A stretch of DNA of 64,000 nt from Zelonia costaricensis (Eukaryota > Euglenozoa > Kinetoplastea > Trypanosomatida > Trypanosomatidae): positions 1 through 64,000 of the forward strand of contig JASAOO010003500.1 in NCBI GenBank assembly GCA_030849075.1. Reading direction: 5' to 3'. A program made the translations under genes and the position numbers. The notes under the pieces are model-generated. The model saw only the letters and a program-made list of their open reading frames with translations. It had not been told where the DNA came from and ran no database searches. Below are positions 1-10,164 of the stretch, piece after piece (the first letter of the stretch is position 1; every line of letters starts with the position of its first letter).

Positions 1-518
1 AGCGAAGCGCAGGAGCATTGCGGAAGTGATGAAGGAGAGAGGAGAGGCGGGAGACGCAGCAAAGCCTTCAGGGACGGCTGCTGGAGCAGACCCCCGCCGC
101 AGAGCGCCGTGCAGCGGTCCGCGTCTACCGAATCGCGGTGCCGAAGAAGGCACGCACCGGCGCCGTGGTGTATCTTGTTGCGGTGCGCGACGGGTCGGCG
201 ACATCGTGATCGCACCCGCCCACACGTGGATCTCGCCTTGAGGCATCCAGATCGGGCTGCTCCTCCCGGACCTGTCGTGGAGCAGCGTGGTGAAAGCAGT
301 ACGACGAGTTGGCAAAGCAGATGCCGCACCTCGTGTCCCGCCCGCCCACGGGGCGTGTGCTGCGCAGCGCCCCCCCGCCGCCGCCCAGCTGCTGCCTACA
401 CCGCGATCTCGCGTCGTCACNACGGGGCGTGTGCTGCGCCGCGCCCCCCCCCCCTCCCCCCCCCCCCCCCGCCGCCCCGCCGCCGCCCAGCTGCTGCCTA
501 CACCGCGACCTCGCGTCG
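1..518. other. gene-free stretch downstream of the kinesin gene
   Basis: This stretch holds the start of the 3' UTR of the kinesin gene, which is transcribed leftwards. It is GC-rich and contains the duplicated block described separately, plus an ambiguous base at 421. The small frames here are proline/alanine/arginine-rich readings of CCG/CGC repeats, and I see no gene. Confidence 0.7.
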
Positions 519-521
519 TCA
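348..521. repeat. two-copy tandem duplication next to the kinesin stop codon, copies separated by an N
   Basis: Copy one is 348-420 and copy two is 422-521. Both start with ACGGGGCGTGTGCTGCG, pass through a C-tract and CCGCCGCCCAGCTGCTGCC, and end in CTCGCGTCGTCA. The second copy is longer, mainly through an expanded C-run. The shared right edge contains the kinesin stop codon (TCA on the plus strand at 519-521). The single N at 421 lies exactly at the junction, so this may be a real duplication or a collapsed or mis-joined assembly. Confidence 0.8.
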
Positions 522-2855
522 GCGCTGTAGGGACCGGGTGTCCGGCAGCGCGTCCAGCAGCGCCATGATGTTCACCGCGCCACCTTGGGCAGGGACCGGC
601 GCGGTCTCGTCACCGCCACCGCCGGGATCGCCGCTCCCCTCCGCCACGGCAGAGGAAGCCCGAGAAGAAGAGGAGGAGGACATCACCACCGTCTGCGCGG
701 CGACGGCATCGAAGTCGGCCGCCCCTGCAGTCGCGAGGCGAGCACCGAGAGTGGCCGCGGCTGACGGCGGAGGCGGCGGCGGGGGCGGGGAGGCCGAAAC
801 GAGTGGCCGCGGCTGGGACTGCGGTCGGGGTTGTCGTGCCGCGGCGGCGGCGGCGGCGCCTGCCAGTTGGCGTCGTGGTTGCGACGCAGGCTGCGCTGCT
901 CGACGCGCCTGTGGGGCGACGAGAGGCTGCGGCCTCGCCGGCGTCGCTGCGGCCGCGCCACGGGAAGGGGGCAGCGAGGGCGGTGCGGAGGACAGTGGCG
1001 ATGCCGTGTAGGCAGGCACCGCGGCTGCGAGTGCTGCCGCACACCACTCCTGCTGCATGGCCGCCAGGTGCGCCAGCACCTCCGCCTCCTGCAGCGGCCC
1101 GCCGCGCGGCAGACCCAGTGCGTGGCGGAGCAGCACGTTCTCCTTGTGCAGCTCCCGCACGCGGTCCTCCAGCGCCATGCGCTGCTGCGTGGCGGCGTCG
1201 ACGTGGACGACGGGCACGGCGCGGATGTGCCGCGCACGCTCGGCGTAGTGGATCGTGCGCAGCGACTCCTCCACGTGCATCGCGCTGGGGCTGACGCACG
1301 CCACCATCACGGTCCGCCCGTGCCCGTCCAGGCTGTGCATGAGCAGCTGCGTGAGCACGCTGGACCTGTATGGGATGAACGGCGGAGCGGGCGCCGCGGC
1401 GGCAGCACCGTCGGCGGCAGGAGCGGCGGCTTCGTCAGAGGACGGGGCGGACAGCAGCTCGAGCACGCGGCCGAGCGTGAAGAGCGACTTGTTGATCGAC
1501 CCCGTCTCGGCGTTGCTCGTCGACTGCGTCTTCTTGAGCCGCTCGGAGCCGGCGAGGTCGACAAACACGAGGCGGCCGTAGCGGGTGGACACCGGCGCAG
1601 CCGCATTTGCAGCGCCGTCGCCGCCGCCGCTGCCTTCGTCCTGCCCCCCATGCCCCATCCCCACCACCCCCTCGCGGGACTCCAAGAAGATGGTGAAGAC
1701 GACGTGTGAGCGGCTGCTGTCGTGGTTCAGCGCGTGGCTGCCGCGCTGCCGGTTGCGCTGCCCCTCGCGCAGGACGAGCAGGAAGTCATCGTGGCGCCGG
1801 CACTCCACCATCAGCGAACCCTCGACGTAGAAGGAGGACGCCGCCGCGGACCAGCGGCAGCGCACGTTGTCGCCGCCGTCAGGCTGCAGCAGGTCGTAGA
1901 GTGATTCTTGATAGAGCTCCACGTACGAGCACTTCGCGGTGATGGTCGTTGCCGTGGCGCCCGCCGCTTCCCCGGTGTCCGCGCTGTCGTGGCGCCGCTT
2001 GCCCTTGCTGTCGTGGGCCCGGCGAGACGACCGCCGCAGCCCCTTCAGCCGCCGCGCCACGTACTCCACCGCGCGGTACTGCAGCCCGTCCTCGGCCACC
2101 AGCGGCGGCGGCTCCGCCGTCGGGTCCGCCTCGGGCGCGGCCAGTGTCGCCCCGCTCAGCGTGTGCGTCTTGCCGCTGCCCGTCTGCCCAAAGCAGAACA
2201 CCGTCACCACCTCCCCGGCCAGCGCGGCCTCGCACAGCGCCGGCATCTCCAGCAGGTCGAAGAACTCCGCCTGCGTCGTGGCGGGGCCGGCACAGCAGTC
2301 GAATGCGTACGCCCGGCCCGGCCCAGCCCCGCCCCCGCCTCCCCCAGCGGCCCCGGTGGTGTGCGGCGCAGTCGCCCCGCCGCGGCGGGCTGAGGCCGCG
2401 GTAGGCAGCACCTCCAGCACGTACGGGCTCGCCATGGGCCGCGTCAGCCGGCCGGCCGCCGTCACGACCCGCATCACCTCGGCGCAGCTGGGGCCGGCGG
2501 CCTTCTCGAAGTCCACGAGCGGCCGCACCCGCACCGCCGCCTGCACCCGCGTCGTGGGCGGGGGCGGCAGCACCGGGGGCGCACCAGCCGCCACGTCCGC
2601 CGGCAGCGGCGGGGCCGAGGACGGACGCTCCGCTGGAGATGCCGCAGCCGCCACTGCGGTAGGGCCTCCGCGGCTGCGGCTGGGGCTGGGGTTGGTCCGG
2701 CGCCGCCCACCGCCTGCGCCGGCTGCTACCGGAGGCGTCGAGCTCGCCGCGCCGCCGTTGTGGCCGCTATTGCCGCTGCTGCTCGTCGCAGTATTCCCTT
2801 TCGCGGCTGACGCCTCCGCACCCGCGCGTGCCTGCCGCTGCGGCGGCGCCCTCAT
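519..2855 (-). CDS. kinesin-like motor protein
   Basis: This is an ATP-driven microtubule motor of 778 residues. A 100-residue alanine/proline/serine-rich N-terminal extension is followed by the motor domain at about residues 104-548. It carries VRVRPL near 108, the P-loop GQTGSGKT at 223-230, switch I NHDSSRSH at 377-384 and switch II DLAGSE at 433-438. A short heptad-like segment follows the motor, then a low-complexity tail rich in alanine, proline and serine. The open frame extends seven codons further to a TTG, but the first ATG is at 2855 and I use that. The motor is central to N-terminal; I cannot assign a kinesin family, and the long loops (for example the glycine/alanine run before FVDLAGSE) are typical of divergent trypanosomatid kinesins. 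Transport, spindle and flagellar roles are all possible. The stop codon lies in a duplicated block. Confidence 0.93.
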   Translation of the reverse strand: MRAPPQRQARAGAEASAAKGNTATSSSGNSGHNGGAASSTPPVAAGAGGGRRRTNPSPSRSRGGPTAVAAAASPAERPSSAPPLPADVAAGAPPVLPPPPTTRVQAAVRVRPLVDFEKAAGPSCAEVMRVVTAAGRLTRPMASPYVLEVLPTAASARRGGATAPHTTGAAGGGGGGAGPGRAYAFDCCAGPATTQAEFFDLLEMPALCEAALAGEVVTVFCFGQTGSGKTHTLSGATLAAPEADPTAEPPPLVAEDGLQYRAVEYVARRLKGLRRSSRRAHDSKGKRRHDSADTGEAAGATATTITAKCSYVELYQESLYDLLQPDGGDNVRCRWSAAASSFYVEGSLMVECRRHDDFLLVLREGQRNRQRGSHALNHDSSRSHVVFTIFLESREGVVGMGHGGQDEGSGGGDGAANAAAPVSTRYGRLVFVDLAGSERLKKTQSTSNAETGSINKSLFTLGRVLELLSAPSSDEAAAPAADGAAAAAPAPPFIPYRSSVLTQLLMHSLDGHGRTVMVACVSPSAMHVEESLRTIHYAERARHIRAVPVVHVDAATQQRMALEDRVRELHKENVLLRHALGLPRGGPLQEAEVLAHLAAMQQEWCAAALAAAVPAYTASPLSSAPPSLPPSRGAAAATPARPQPLVAPQARRAAQPASQPRRQLAGAAAAAAARQPRPQSQPRPLVSASPPPPPPPPSAAATLGARLATAGAADFDAVAAQTVVMSSSSSSRASSAVAEGSGDPGGGGDETAPVPAQGGAVNIMALLDALPDTRSLQR

Positions 2856-4059
2856 GTAGAGCCAGGGAAGTTGCAAGCGGAAGCAAGCTTCGATTCAAGT
2901 GATGTGCGGCGTCTATGAGGTGGGATCGCGTTCTAGTCGGTGGTGTGCGTGTGTGTAGGCTCTATGCGTCTTGGTTGGGGCTGCAGCCCGCGCGTGTGTG
3001 GGCGTGACACGGTAGACAAGGAGGGGGGTGAAGGGAGAAGGGTGTGTTCGATGCCCACGCACACGCGCGCAGGCCTCGCTGAGCACCCGGTGCGTGTGAC
3101 AAGGTGGTGGAGGGGGACAGAGATCGAGGAGTAGATCTGAAGAGAATGGTGCAAGCGGTGGTTGTGCGTGTCGAGCCTGTAGTCCATCGACGTGGCGCGA
3201 GGCGGCTGACATGCAGCGAGCACCCGCATCCCTACCACACCACCCCCCCCCACCCCGGCCCTTGCCGCGCACATCACCTTGTCCGCTCATGTCGCGGATC
3301 TCGCTCGCCACGGAAAGGTCGGCACTGAGGCACTCGCCGCGCCACTGCGTTGCGGGGACGGAGGACCTGCACCGGAGAAGCGGTGAGGGGCCACAGTTGC
3401 GCGGCACGCATGTGGAGTATCCTTCTCGGCCCCCAGCGCGACTTGATGCGCCACGCCAAACGAAGAAGGGGAGAAAGGGGGAAAAATGTGGTTTACATCA
3501 AGTGGCACAGCGGATGGGCTGCACCAGGAGTGACAGGGGGGGGCGGGGGGTGTACGCGCCACGAGGAGCACGCGAATGGGATGCCATGGTGGCGGCGGCA
3601 CAGCTCCGCATGACTTGTGTTGAGCTCCCCCGCCTCCCCTCCCCCCCGCGGCAGCGGTCCACAACGCGGCGCGTACCCCCCAAACCGCCCTGTCCCTCCC
3701 CATCATTCCCCCCCCCCTCTGTCAAGACCACCGGAGAAACGAGAAAAGAGGGGACCGCCGCGTGGCCGCGTCGCACGTGATGGCCGCAACGGCACGAGCA
3801 GCATCACGGAGGCAACCCACCACAAGAGGCGGCTCTTCAACCTGTACATGGTGCGTTGGCGGTGTCGTGCCAATCGCAGACGTGGCACCAGAACGCACGG
3901 GCCAACCGAGGGCAACAGCGCCCATGCTGGCAAAGGGAACGACGACCAACAGCAGTGGATAGGCAGCACACAAAACACAGTTGGGGCAGCGAAGGGGAGC
4001 CCCGCGCACACACCAGCACATCAGCACACACACACACAGACACACATGTGGAGGCACGC
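2856..4059. other. intergenic spacer (3' UTR of the CLAMP-like gene plus kinesin leader)
   Basis: No gene is seen. The sequence is mostly purine-rich on the plus strand, hence pyrimidine-rich on the transcribed strand, with G-runs around 3240-3250 and 3535-3550 and a CA-rich stretch at about 4017-4045. This is the usual make-up of a trypanosomatid spacer with polypyrimidine tracts for trans-splicing. Confidence 0.6.
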
Positions 4060-6402
4060 TCACTTGCCCTTCTTCTTGGCAGCCGTGCTGCCGCTGCGCC
4101 CCGACCCGGGCTTCGAGTCTGCTGCGGCCGGTGCCCCGCTCGCGCCGTTGCTGTTATCTCCACCGGCCGCCGCACTGCCCAGCCGCTGGCTCCCGTCCGC
4201 CGTAGCCGCGTTCAGACCCAGCGCCCGCTCCAGGGCGACGACGCGCTGCAGGATGCGCTGCTGCCGCGCCGCCAGCGTGTCCTCCAGCGACTCGTACACC
4301 GCCCGCACCGCGGTGTTGGTGTTGGCGTGCTCAAAGTACAGGCGGACGTCCTCGGCGTGGCGGGTGGCGCGCTGCAGCTCCGCCGACAGCTCCAGCTCCT
4401 CCTCGTAGGCCGCGAGAGATGCCGCGGCCTCCTTCGCCTGCTCCGCCCGCAGCGCCTCCATCGCGCTCGTCGGTATGGGCGCCTCCATCACGGGGGCCAC
4501 CGCAGCAGCAGCAGCGGCAGCCTCTACGGCAGCCGCCTCGGCCGCGGCGGCCGCCGCAGCATCGCGCGTCGAGCTCTTCGAGCGCGCGCGGTTGCGGTTG
4601 GCAGCCGCGGCGCCGGCCTTGCCGTGGCCCGCGGGGGAGACGGGGCGGGCGGCTTGCGCCGTGGCAGGCGCGACCCCACCCGCGGCACCACCACCACCGC
4701 CGGCCCCCGCCGCGCCACCGCCTCCGCTCCCCTCCGCGCCAGCACCCGAGGCCGCGCCGTCGGCCGGACCGCTGCTGCTGCCGCGTGTGATGGCGGAGAC
4801 CCGCACCGCCTCTCGCAGGGGGAGCACCGACATGGGCGCCTCCACATGCACGGGAAACACGACTGGCTCGCGCGCGGCGTGGGCCAGCGTGCTCCTGGGC
4901 CGCGTCGCGTGCGAGGCGACGCAGGCGTGCAGAGTGGCGTGCGAGAGGAGGTCGTCCTCGACGACAAACCGCAGAAACGTCGCGAGCTCCTCCGTGGTGA
5001 GAAAAATGTTCTCGGGTGGCAGCGCCGCCACGCGGGCGAGCCGCTGCTCCTCCGCCTCCATCTCCTGCTGCTGCAGCTGCTGCAGCTTCGCCTTATCGGC
5101 ACGCGAGGGCTTCGCCGCCGCCCCGCCTGCGCCGGCCCCACCGCCGCCGCCGGTCGTTGCCGCCGCGGCGGGTGCCTGCAGGGCCCCGGAGTTGGACCGC
5201 CGCGTGGCGCTTCCCAGGCTGGCCGTCCGCGGCGACGTCGGCGGTGCGCCACCGCCGGGTACGACGGGGTCGCGCGGGACCTGCCGCCACGCCCACTCGT
5301 GCTCGAGCTCCCACTTCACAAAGCGCTGCAGCTCGCCCTCCACGGCGAGGGTGTGGGTGGGGTACGTGAGCGGCGCGACGGGCACGCCGCCGGTGGCGCC
5401 TGCGGAGGCGGCACGCGAGTCGGGCTCCGGGCTGGGCGGGGCGTTGGCCGTCATCGAGACACTCAGCCGGCGGCCCTTCTTCGCCCCCTTTGCCGTCGCC
5501 GCGGCAGCCGCAGCGGTTGCCGCGGCGCCGCTCCCGCCGCCACCGCCCACCCCGGCACTCCCGTCTCGCCCGTGCGCCGACGGCGGAGCGGAGTTGGTGG
5601 CGGCTGAGTCCCCCCCGGCGCCGGCGGCCAGGGCCATCGCCGCAGCAGCCCCCTTGTTCGTGGCCGGCGGCGCGCTCGCCTTCAGCGGGTTGCCGTCGGA
5701 GAGCTGCAGACACCCGATGGCGCGGCCGGCCATGGCGCTGCCGTCGCCGCGGACCAGCGCGCGGTACTGGCGCCACCAGGCGAGCAGGTGCGAGGTCTTG
5801 AGGGCGCCAAAGCCCTGCGCCGCGCAGTACTGCAGGAACTCGACGTGCTGGTCCACCTCGATCTGGTGGCCGAGGTGCACCCAGTAGTCCTCCAGCCGCA
5901 TCGTCTGCGCCACAAGGGCTGTCAGGTAAAACGCCGCCGCCTCGCCGTCCGACAGCGCACACGTCTCGGCCGAGTTGAGCACGCCGCCGTCCACCACGAC
6001 GGCGCCAGTAGTCGCGAGGGGGTGGGCCGCCTCGCTGCCCACCCGCGCCGCCCGCGAAGAGGGAAGCGTGGACTGGTTGTTCGAAGAGGGACTCGCCGGG
6101 GTCGCCGTCGATGTCGTGGGCCGCGAGTCGCCGGCGTTGCTGAGGGAGCGGGTTAGGGCCGGTGGGCTGGTCGAGGCCGGTGCGTTGGGGCCGTGGCCGC
6201 TGCCGCCGCCTGCAGACCCCTCCGCAGCGGCCATTGCGGCGGCGACCCCGGTGAAGTCGCCGGCTGCAATGGCGAGGAGCTGACGCAGTGTATCGGTGGC
6301 GTAGAGGGAGGGCTCGGCGAGGCTGAGGGAGGAGAAGTTCGCGCCGGAGGGGTCGTGCGGGCTGCGGTGCGACCCGCCAGGGTAGCTCTTCACTTGAACC
6401 AT
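4060..6402 (-). CDS. CLAMP/C1a-32-like candidate flagellar protein with coiled coil
   Basis: A 780-residue protein starting MVQVKSYPGG; the open frame runs further upstream, but only through a (CA)14 repeat. Residues 150-215 (motifs DYWVHLGHQIEVDQHVEFL and GFGALKTSHLLAWW) resemble the first half of the CLAMP domain (flagellar central-pair C1a-32, CCDC189/CFAP119). Residues 463-535 (FLTTEELATFLRFVVEDDLL, then a run ending VLPLREAV) resemble the second half. About 250 low-complexity residues lie between them, with a conserved-looking tryptophan-rich piece at 350-378. A third glycine/alanine-rich stretch precedes a C-terminal coiled coil (about 650-735) and a lysine-rich tail. If the CLAMP reading holds, the protein would act in the axoneme. 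The match is from memory of the family pattern, so this is a tentative call. That it is a real gene is much surer than its name. Confidence 0.75.
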   Translation of the reverse strand: MVQVKSYPGGSHRSPHDPSGANFSSLSLAEPSLYATDTLRQLLAIAAGDFTGVAAAMAAAEGSAGGGSGHGPNAPASTSPPALTRSLSNAGDSRPTTSTATPASPSSNNQSTLPSSRAARVGSEAAHPLATTGAVVVDGGVLNSAETCALSDGEAAAFYLTALVAQTMRLEDYWVHLGHQIEVDQHVEFLQYCAAQGFGALKTSHLLAWWRQYRALVRGDGSAMAGRAIGCLQLSDGNPLKASAPPATNKGAAAAMALAAGAGGDSAATNSAPPSAHGRDGSAGVGGGGGSGAAATAAAAAATAKGAKKGRRLSVSMTANAPPSPEPDSRAASAGATGGVPVAPLTYPTHTLAVEGELQRFVKWELEHEWAWRQVPRDPVVPGGGAPPTSPRTASLGSATRRSNSGALQAPAAAATTGGGGGAGAGGAAAKPSRADKAKLQQLQQQEMEAEEQRLARVAALPPENIFLTTEELATFLRFVVEDDLLSHATLHACVASHATRPRSTLAHAAREPVVFPVHVEAPMSVLPLREAVRVSAITRGSSSGPADGAASGAGAEGSGGGGAAGAGGGGGAAGGVAPATAQAARPVSPAGHGKAGAAAANRNRARSKSSTRDAAAAAAAEAAAVEAAAAAAAVAPVMEAPIPTSAMEALRAEQAKEAAASLAAYEEELELSAELQRATRHAEDVRLYFEHANTNTAVRAVYESLEDTLAARQQRILQRVVALERALGLNAATADGSQRLGSAAAGGDNSNGASGAPAAADSKPGSGRSGSTAAKKKGK

Positions 6403-7608
6403 CGCGATTGCCGTGTGTGTGTGTGTGTGTGTGTGTGTGTTGAAGTGTGTGATGATGAGCGGGGGTCTGCGTGTACGGGGGCGGTGGACCAAGAGACGCT
6501 CTGCGGTGCGCGTGCGAGTGCAGCCGGGGGGAGGAGGGGGGAGAGAGGGCGGCGGACCGTTGGGGAGTTCGAAAGTGAGCGCCGGCGGCGTGCAGATGGT
6601 GCGAGCAAGGCGTGTGGGAAAGTGGGAGAGAGAAGGGGGGGACGCACGCCGATGACGCGCAGCAGCGGACGGGGCTGCCTCCGTTTCCCGCGCCCTCTTT
6701 CTCGTGCACTGCGCAGGGCGTGACGTGATCTCGTTGCCTTCGCGCCTGCACGAGCGAGGGAGGGAGGGAGAGGGGGACAACGGCGCGCTGCGAGCTATCA
6801 TGGACCCGGACGTGAGTGTGTGTGTGTGTATGTGCGTCGCGCTTTCACCACAGAGATGGTGTCGCGAGCGTCGGAGTACGCTGAGGTGTACAGACACCTA
6901 CACACACACGAACACACGTACGCAGCAGAATGCACGGCGTGACTTAACGCTCAGCTGCACTGGGGGCTGACGTTGAACAAGGGAGGCGGCAGCTGGTAGG
7001 CGTGGTGCAGAGCTTCTACAACGCAAGAGGGCGAAGGGGGGGACAGCGACAGAGACGGGGGGAGGGTGCGCGACGACATCTATGAAGGCGTTAAGGCACC
7101 GTGTGCAACACAAACACGATCTAATGTGCACGTCAACGAATGCGAGCGGTGCGGAGAGGCGCCCAAGAAAGTGAGTGCGGGGGAGAAGCGAGAATGGTAG
7201 CGGCTGATGAAGCGTGCCGGCCCATCACGTGAAAGAAAGGAAACGAGTCACAACTGTGGAGCAAACACATCGGAGAAGCCGATGCAGCGTACACACACAC
7301 ACACACATGCCATCACTGTACTGATGCCAGCGTGGGGCACCTGAACTCCTCAAGACACCACCGCCCCTTTCCCGTCCTCCTCCTCTACCCACACACCCGC
7401 GTGTTTTTCTAGAAGATGCGCAGGTATCTAGTGCGCTGTTGCACGGGGGGGGGGGGAGGGGGAAGAGAGGGAGACTGGGGGGGACACAGCCGTTGGAGTC
7501 TCACGTACACATACACACACACACACCAACACACTCATCTGTGCTGGCGTCTGAGGCCGCGCGACGGCGCGTCGCCCTTCTTGTCGCCTCTGCCGCCCCG
7601 AGCGTCCG
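6403..7608. other. intergenic spacer
   Basis: No gene is seen. It holds the (GT)14 repeat at 6413-6440, a GT run near 6815-6830, CA runs near 7293-7308 and 7505-7527, a G-run at 7445-7456, and purine-rich sequence on the plus strand. It serves as 3' UTR of the PH-like gene and leader of the CLAMP-like gene. Confidence 0.6.
6413..6440. repeat. (GT)14 dinucleotide repeat, (CA)14 in the transcript
   Basis: A perfect dinucleotide repeat ending 10 nt before the chosen ATG of the CLAMP-like gene. In the transcript it lies in the 5' leader as CA repeats. It makes the open frame look longer (runs of His-Thr), which argues against the upstream start. Confidence 0.95.
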
Positions 7609-9024
7609 TCAACGCCGCTTCAAGATGGTGCGCATGTAGTTCGCCTGCGTCGTCGTCGCAAAGCCGAACACCACCTGCGACGGTCGCGTCGAGGTGCGCA
7701 CGACCACGGTGAACTGCTTTTCCTCAACCTGCTCGTCCTCCAGCACGACGCGCGTCGTGAACACGTCCAGTACTGCGCTGAGCGGCACCTTGATGAGCTG
7801 CTGCCCACCCTTGGGGTTGCGCTGCGACCACCGCAGGCACTCCTGGTTCAGGTCGACCGTGACGAGGCCGCTCAGCGACGTCTTGAAGGTGCCCACGAGA
7901 CTCCACAGCGGACGCAGGCAGTACCGCTGTTGCCCGTGCTGCTGGGCGCCATCACCAGCCGCCGTGCCGCCGCTTGCTGTGTGCGGTCTGCCAACCACGC
8001 CGTGCAGCACGCCGCAGGCGAAGAGCCGCTCGTCGAGAGGCACCGCGCTGACACCGGCGAACATACCAGGGCACACACGCGGCGGGGGCGGTGGCGGCGG
8101 CACGGCCGAGGCGGAGGAGGGGACCGCGACGGAGGTCTGTGCCGCACGCGGCTGCGCACGCGCGGACGCATCAGCCCACGTGCGGCCGCGTCGCGAGCCG
8201 CTCCGCGAGCGGTAGCCGCTCTCGCCGCCGTCCGTGGTGTCTCCGTCGTCCGCGTCGCTGCCGTCTTCGCCACGGAGGCGGCGGCGGGTGTGTGGGATGG
8301 CGGGGGGCAGGCGCAGACCGCGGCACTCCTGCGACGGCATCGCCGCGTCGTACGCCGGCAGTGCGAGGGCCGCGGTGTTGCCTCCGACCCGCGGAGAAGA
8401 GGATGAAGAGGGGACGGAGGGGTGCGCGGGCAGCGCCGCACGTGCGGCTCCGAAGGGGCGGCGCAGCACGGCCCCACCCGCCCGCTCCAGCGCCGCCGTG
8501 GCGCGCCGCACCGCCGCGTCGTCCTCCTCCGTGCGGCGCCGCGCCCCGGGCCGCCCGGACATGAGCGACGCCTCGCTGTGGACGGAGCGGGAGTGGCTGC
8601 GCGACGCACTCGGCGTGGGCAGCCGGCGCTCGGCTGCTTGGTGGAAGAAGTTCTGCAGCGGCGCGCGACACGACGCTGCCGCCGTCTTGGCATTCGTCGG
8701 CCCTGCTGTCGCTCCACAGCCGTTGGTGTACCGCGTTGACTTGCCCCCTGCCGAGGTGGTGGAGGTGTGCGAGGTGTTCACCCCCACGGGGCGGAGAGCG
8801 GAGCGGCCGGTGTCTGGCGCGGCGTGTGCCGTCGCTGCGGCTGCGCTGGTGTTGTGGAAGCGCCCGCTCGTGCGGAAGAGCGGCGCCATGCCTGGGGACG
8901 CGTGGCCGCTGCTGTGCTGATACAGCGCCGAGCCGGAGGAGGCGAGGCTGACGGAGCGGGACATGGTGATGGTGCCCGAGTTGGGCGAGATCACCTTCAC
9001 GCGGGGTCCGGAGCGGGGCGCCAT
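7609..9024 (-). CDS. conserved protein with C-terminal PH-like domain
   Basis: A 471-residue protein starting MAPRSGPRVKVISPNSGT. Residues 1-350 are serine/alanine/arginine-rich and probably disordered, with many SR and RS pairs. The last 106 residues (366-471) look like a compact PH-type fold: alternating strands, a central RWSQRN turn, a VPLSAVLDVF strand, then VVFGFATTTQANYMRTIL, which would be the closing helix. PH-like domains bind phosphoinositides or protein partners; which applies here cannot be told. A polypyrimidine tract and AG (9062-9100) lie just upstream of the chosen ATG and support this start over the longer open frame to 9390. I do not recognise a named family. Confidence 0.75.
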   Translation of the reverse strand: MAPRSGPRVKVISPNSGTITMSRSVSLASSGSALYQHSSGHASPGMAPLFRTSGRFHNTSAAAATAHAAPDTGRSALRPVGVNTSHTSTTSAGGKSTRYTNGCGATAGPTNAKTAAASCRAPLQNFFHQAAERRLPTPSASRSHSRSVHSEASLMSGRPGARRRTEEDDAAVRRATAALERAGGAVLRRPFGAARAALPAHPSVPSSSSSPRVGGNTAALALPAYDAAMPSQECRGLRLPPAIPHTRRRLRGEDGSDADDGDTTDGGESGYRSRSGSRRGRTWADASARAQPRAAQTSVAVPSSASAVPPPPPPPRVCPGMFAGVSAVPLDERLFACGVLHGVVGRPHTASGGTAAGDGAQQHGQQRYCLRPLWSLVGTFKTSLSGLVTVDLNQECLRWSQRNPKGGQQLIKVPLSAVLDVFTTRVVLEDEQVEEKQFTVVVRTSTRPSQVVFGFATTTQANYMRTILKRR

Positions 9025-9599
9025 CTGTGCTTGCTGGGAACCGCTTGCAGTCCCCCGCGAGCTGACAGCGGAGCGAGGAGGGGGGAGGGAGGGGGGGGGT
9101 TGGAGGGGATGGGGCGGAAATGTGGCAAGGTGTGCAGTGGAGGCGGCCGCTTTGTGTGTGTGTTGGGGGGGGGGGTCGAGATGTAGGCGACAACAGAGAG
9201 AGTTAGTGAGAGAGCGAGGCGATACACAAGAAGCGTCAGGGGGGCACTCGTGCGCAGAGGTCCGAGGTCGAGTCCAGGCGGGCACGGCTGCGACGATGTG
9301 TGGTCGGGCCCCTCGAGAGAGGAGGAGAGAGGGGCGCCACACCTCGCGCAGGGGAGTGTGGTGAGTCAAGAGACACGCAGCGCGCAGCACGGACGCTGGA
9401 GGAGACTGCAGCAGCAGGCAACGGGCGTCTGGTCCCCCCCCCCCTCACCTTCCTCGCGGCGCGTCCGCGTCGTCCTCGTCGCAGTCAACCGTAGCACGAT
9501 AGTGCTGTGTCTGGTGTGCCTTTTTTTTTCTTTCTTGTCGAGCAACGCCAAGCGCTGCACATGCGGTGCCGCGCGCGGGTCCGTCATCGCGTTCGGCCT
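9025..9599. other. intergenic spacer
   Basis: No gene is seen. It contains the trans-splice signal for the PH-like gene, G-runs at 9091-9099 and 9167-9176, a C-run near 9437-9446, and a T-run at about 9521-9530 on the plus strand. Confidence 0.6.
9061..9100 (-). promoter_or_regulatory. candidate spliced-leader acceptor for the PH-like gene
   Basis: On the minus strand a long C/T tract (9071-9100) ends in GCTGTCAG, with the AG at plus positions 9062-9063, about 37 nt before the ATG at 9024. This is the standard trypanosomatid layout of polypyrimidine tract, AG and short leader. Confidence 0.5.
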
Positions 9600-9848
9600 T
9601 CACTGCGTGGTGGGTGAGGCGGCGGGCTCCTTCAGCGGTGCGAGGCTCTGCTGTATGACCACCATGAACCCCTCCGACGCCGCGATCGGCTGCATAGGCG
9701 GCCAGGCCTTCTCGCCCGCTGCGTCCTTGGGCACGCCGCGGCCCACGGTGGGGTCCTCGTCGAAGTACTCCCCGTCATCCTCCAGCACCACGTGGTGCGG
9801 CGGCGCCGTTGGGGACGAGGACGCGGTGGGGTAAGCCGCCGTTGACAT
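9600..9848 (-). CDS. small acidic protein of unknown function
   Basis: An 82-residue protein, MSTAAYPTASSSPTAPP at the start, then an acidic stretch (LEDDGEYFDEDPTVG, residues 22-36) and a more ordered-looking end around EGFMVVIQQSLAPL (59-72). The open frame continues upstream only through GT-repeat and purine-rich sequence, so the ATG at 9848 is the likely start. No domain or signal is recognised. It sits between the PH-like gene and tRNA-Sec. The non-repetitive amino-acid composition compared with the surroundings argues for a real gene, but being small it needs conservation or expression support. Confidence 0.6.
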   Translation of the reverse strand: MSTAAYPTASSSPTAPPHHVVLEDDGEYFDEDPTVGRGVPKDAAGEKAWPPMQPIAASEGFMVVIQQSLAPLKEPAASPTTQ

Positions 9849-10164
9849 TGTTCGCTTTCGCTGCTGCTGCTCTACGCGTGTGTGTGTGCGTGTGTGTGCG
9901 GTGTTGTGATTGGGATGCGCGTGAGGCAAGGGAGGGGGGTGAGGAGGTGTGCAGGGAGGACGATGCAGAGGCTGATCATGTTGAGGAGCGGTAGTGCTGG
10001 GCGGATGCCTGGAGGCGGACCAGTGCGCCGCGAGGTGAAGCTCTGCTTCTCTTCCTCCTCCGGCCTTGTGCACAGTGATGGTCTTTAACTCGTGAAGCTG
10101 GCAAGCAGCAGCAGCACATACACTTGCACACACGTACACGCCCACGCAGGATGGAAGGCGCGAC

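Noticed and set aside
2856..2876. Upstream kinesin start with residues MQLPWLY
   Set aside because: The first codon is TTG, not ATG; the first ATG is at 2855.
3856..5607. Plus-strand open frame of about 583 residues opposite the CLAMP-like gene
   Set aside because: Arginine-rich shadow beginning in spacer; the minus-strand protein has ordered segments and a proper start.
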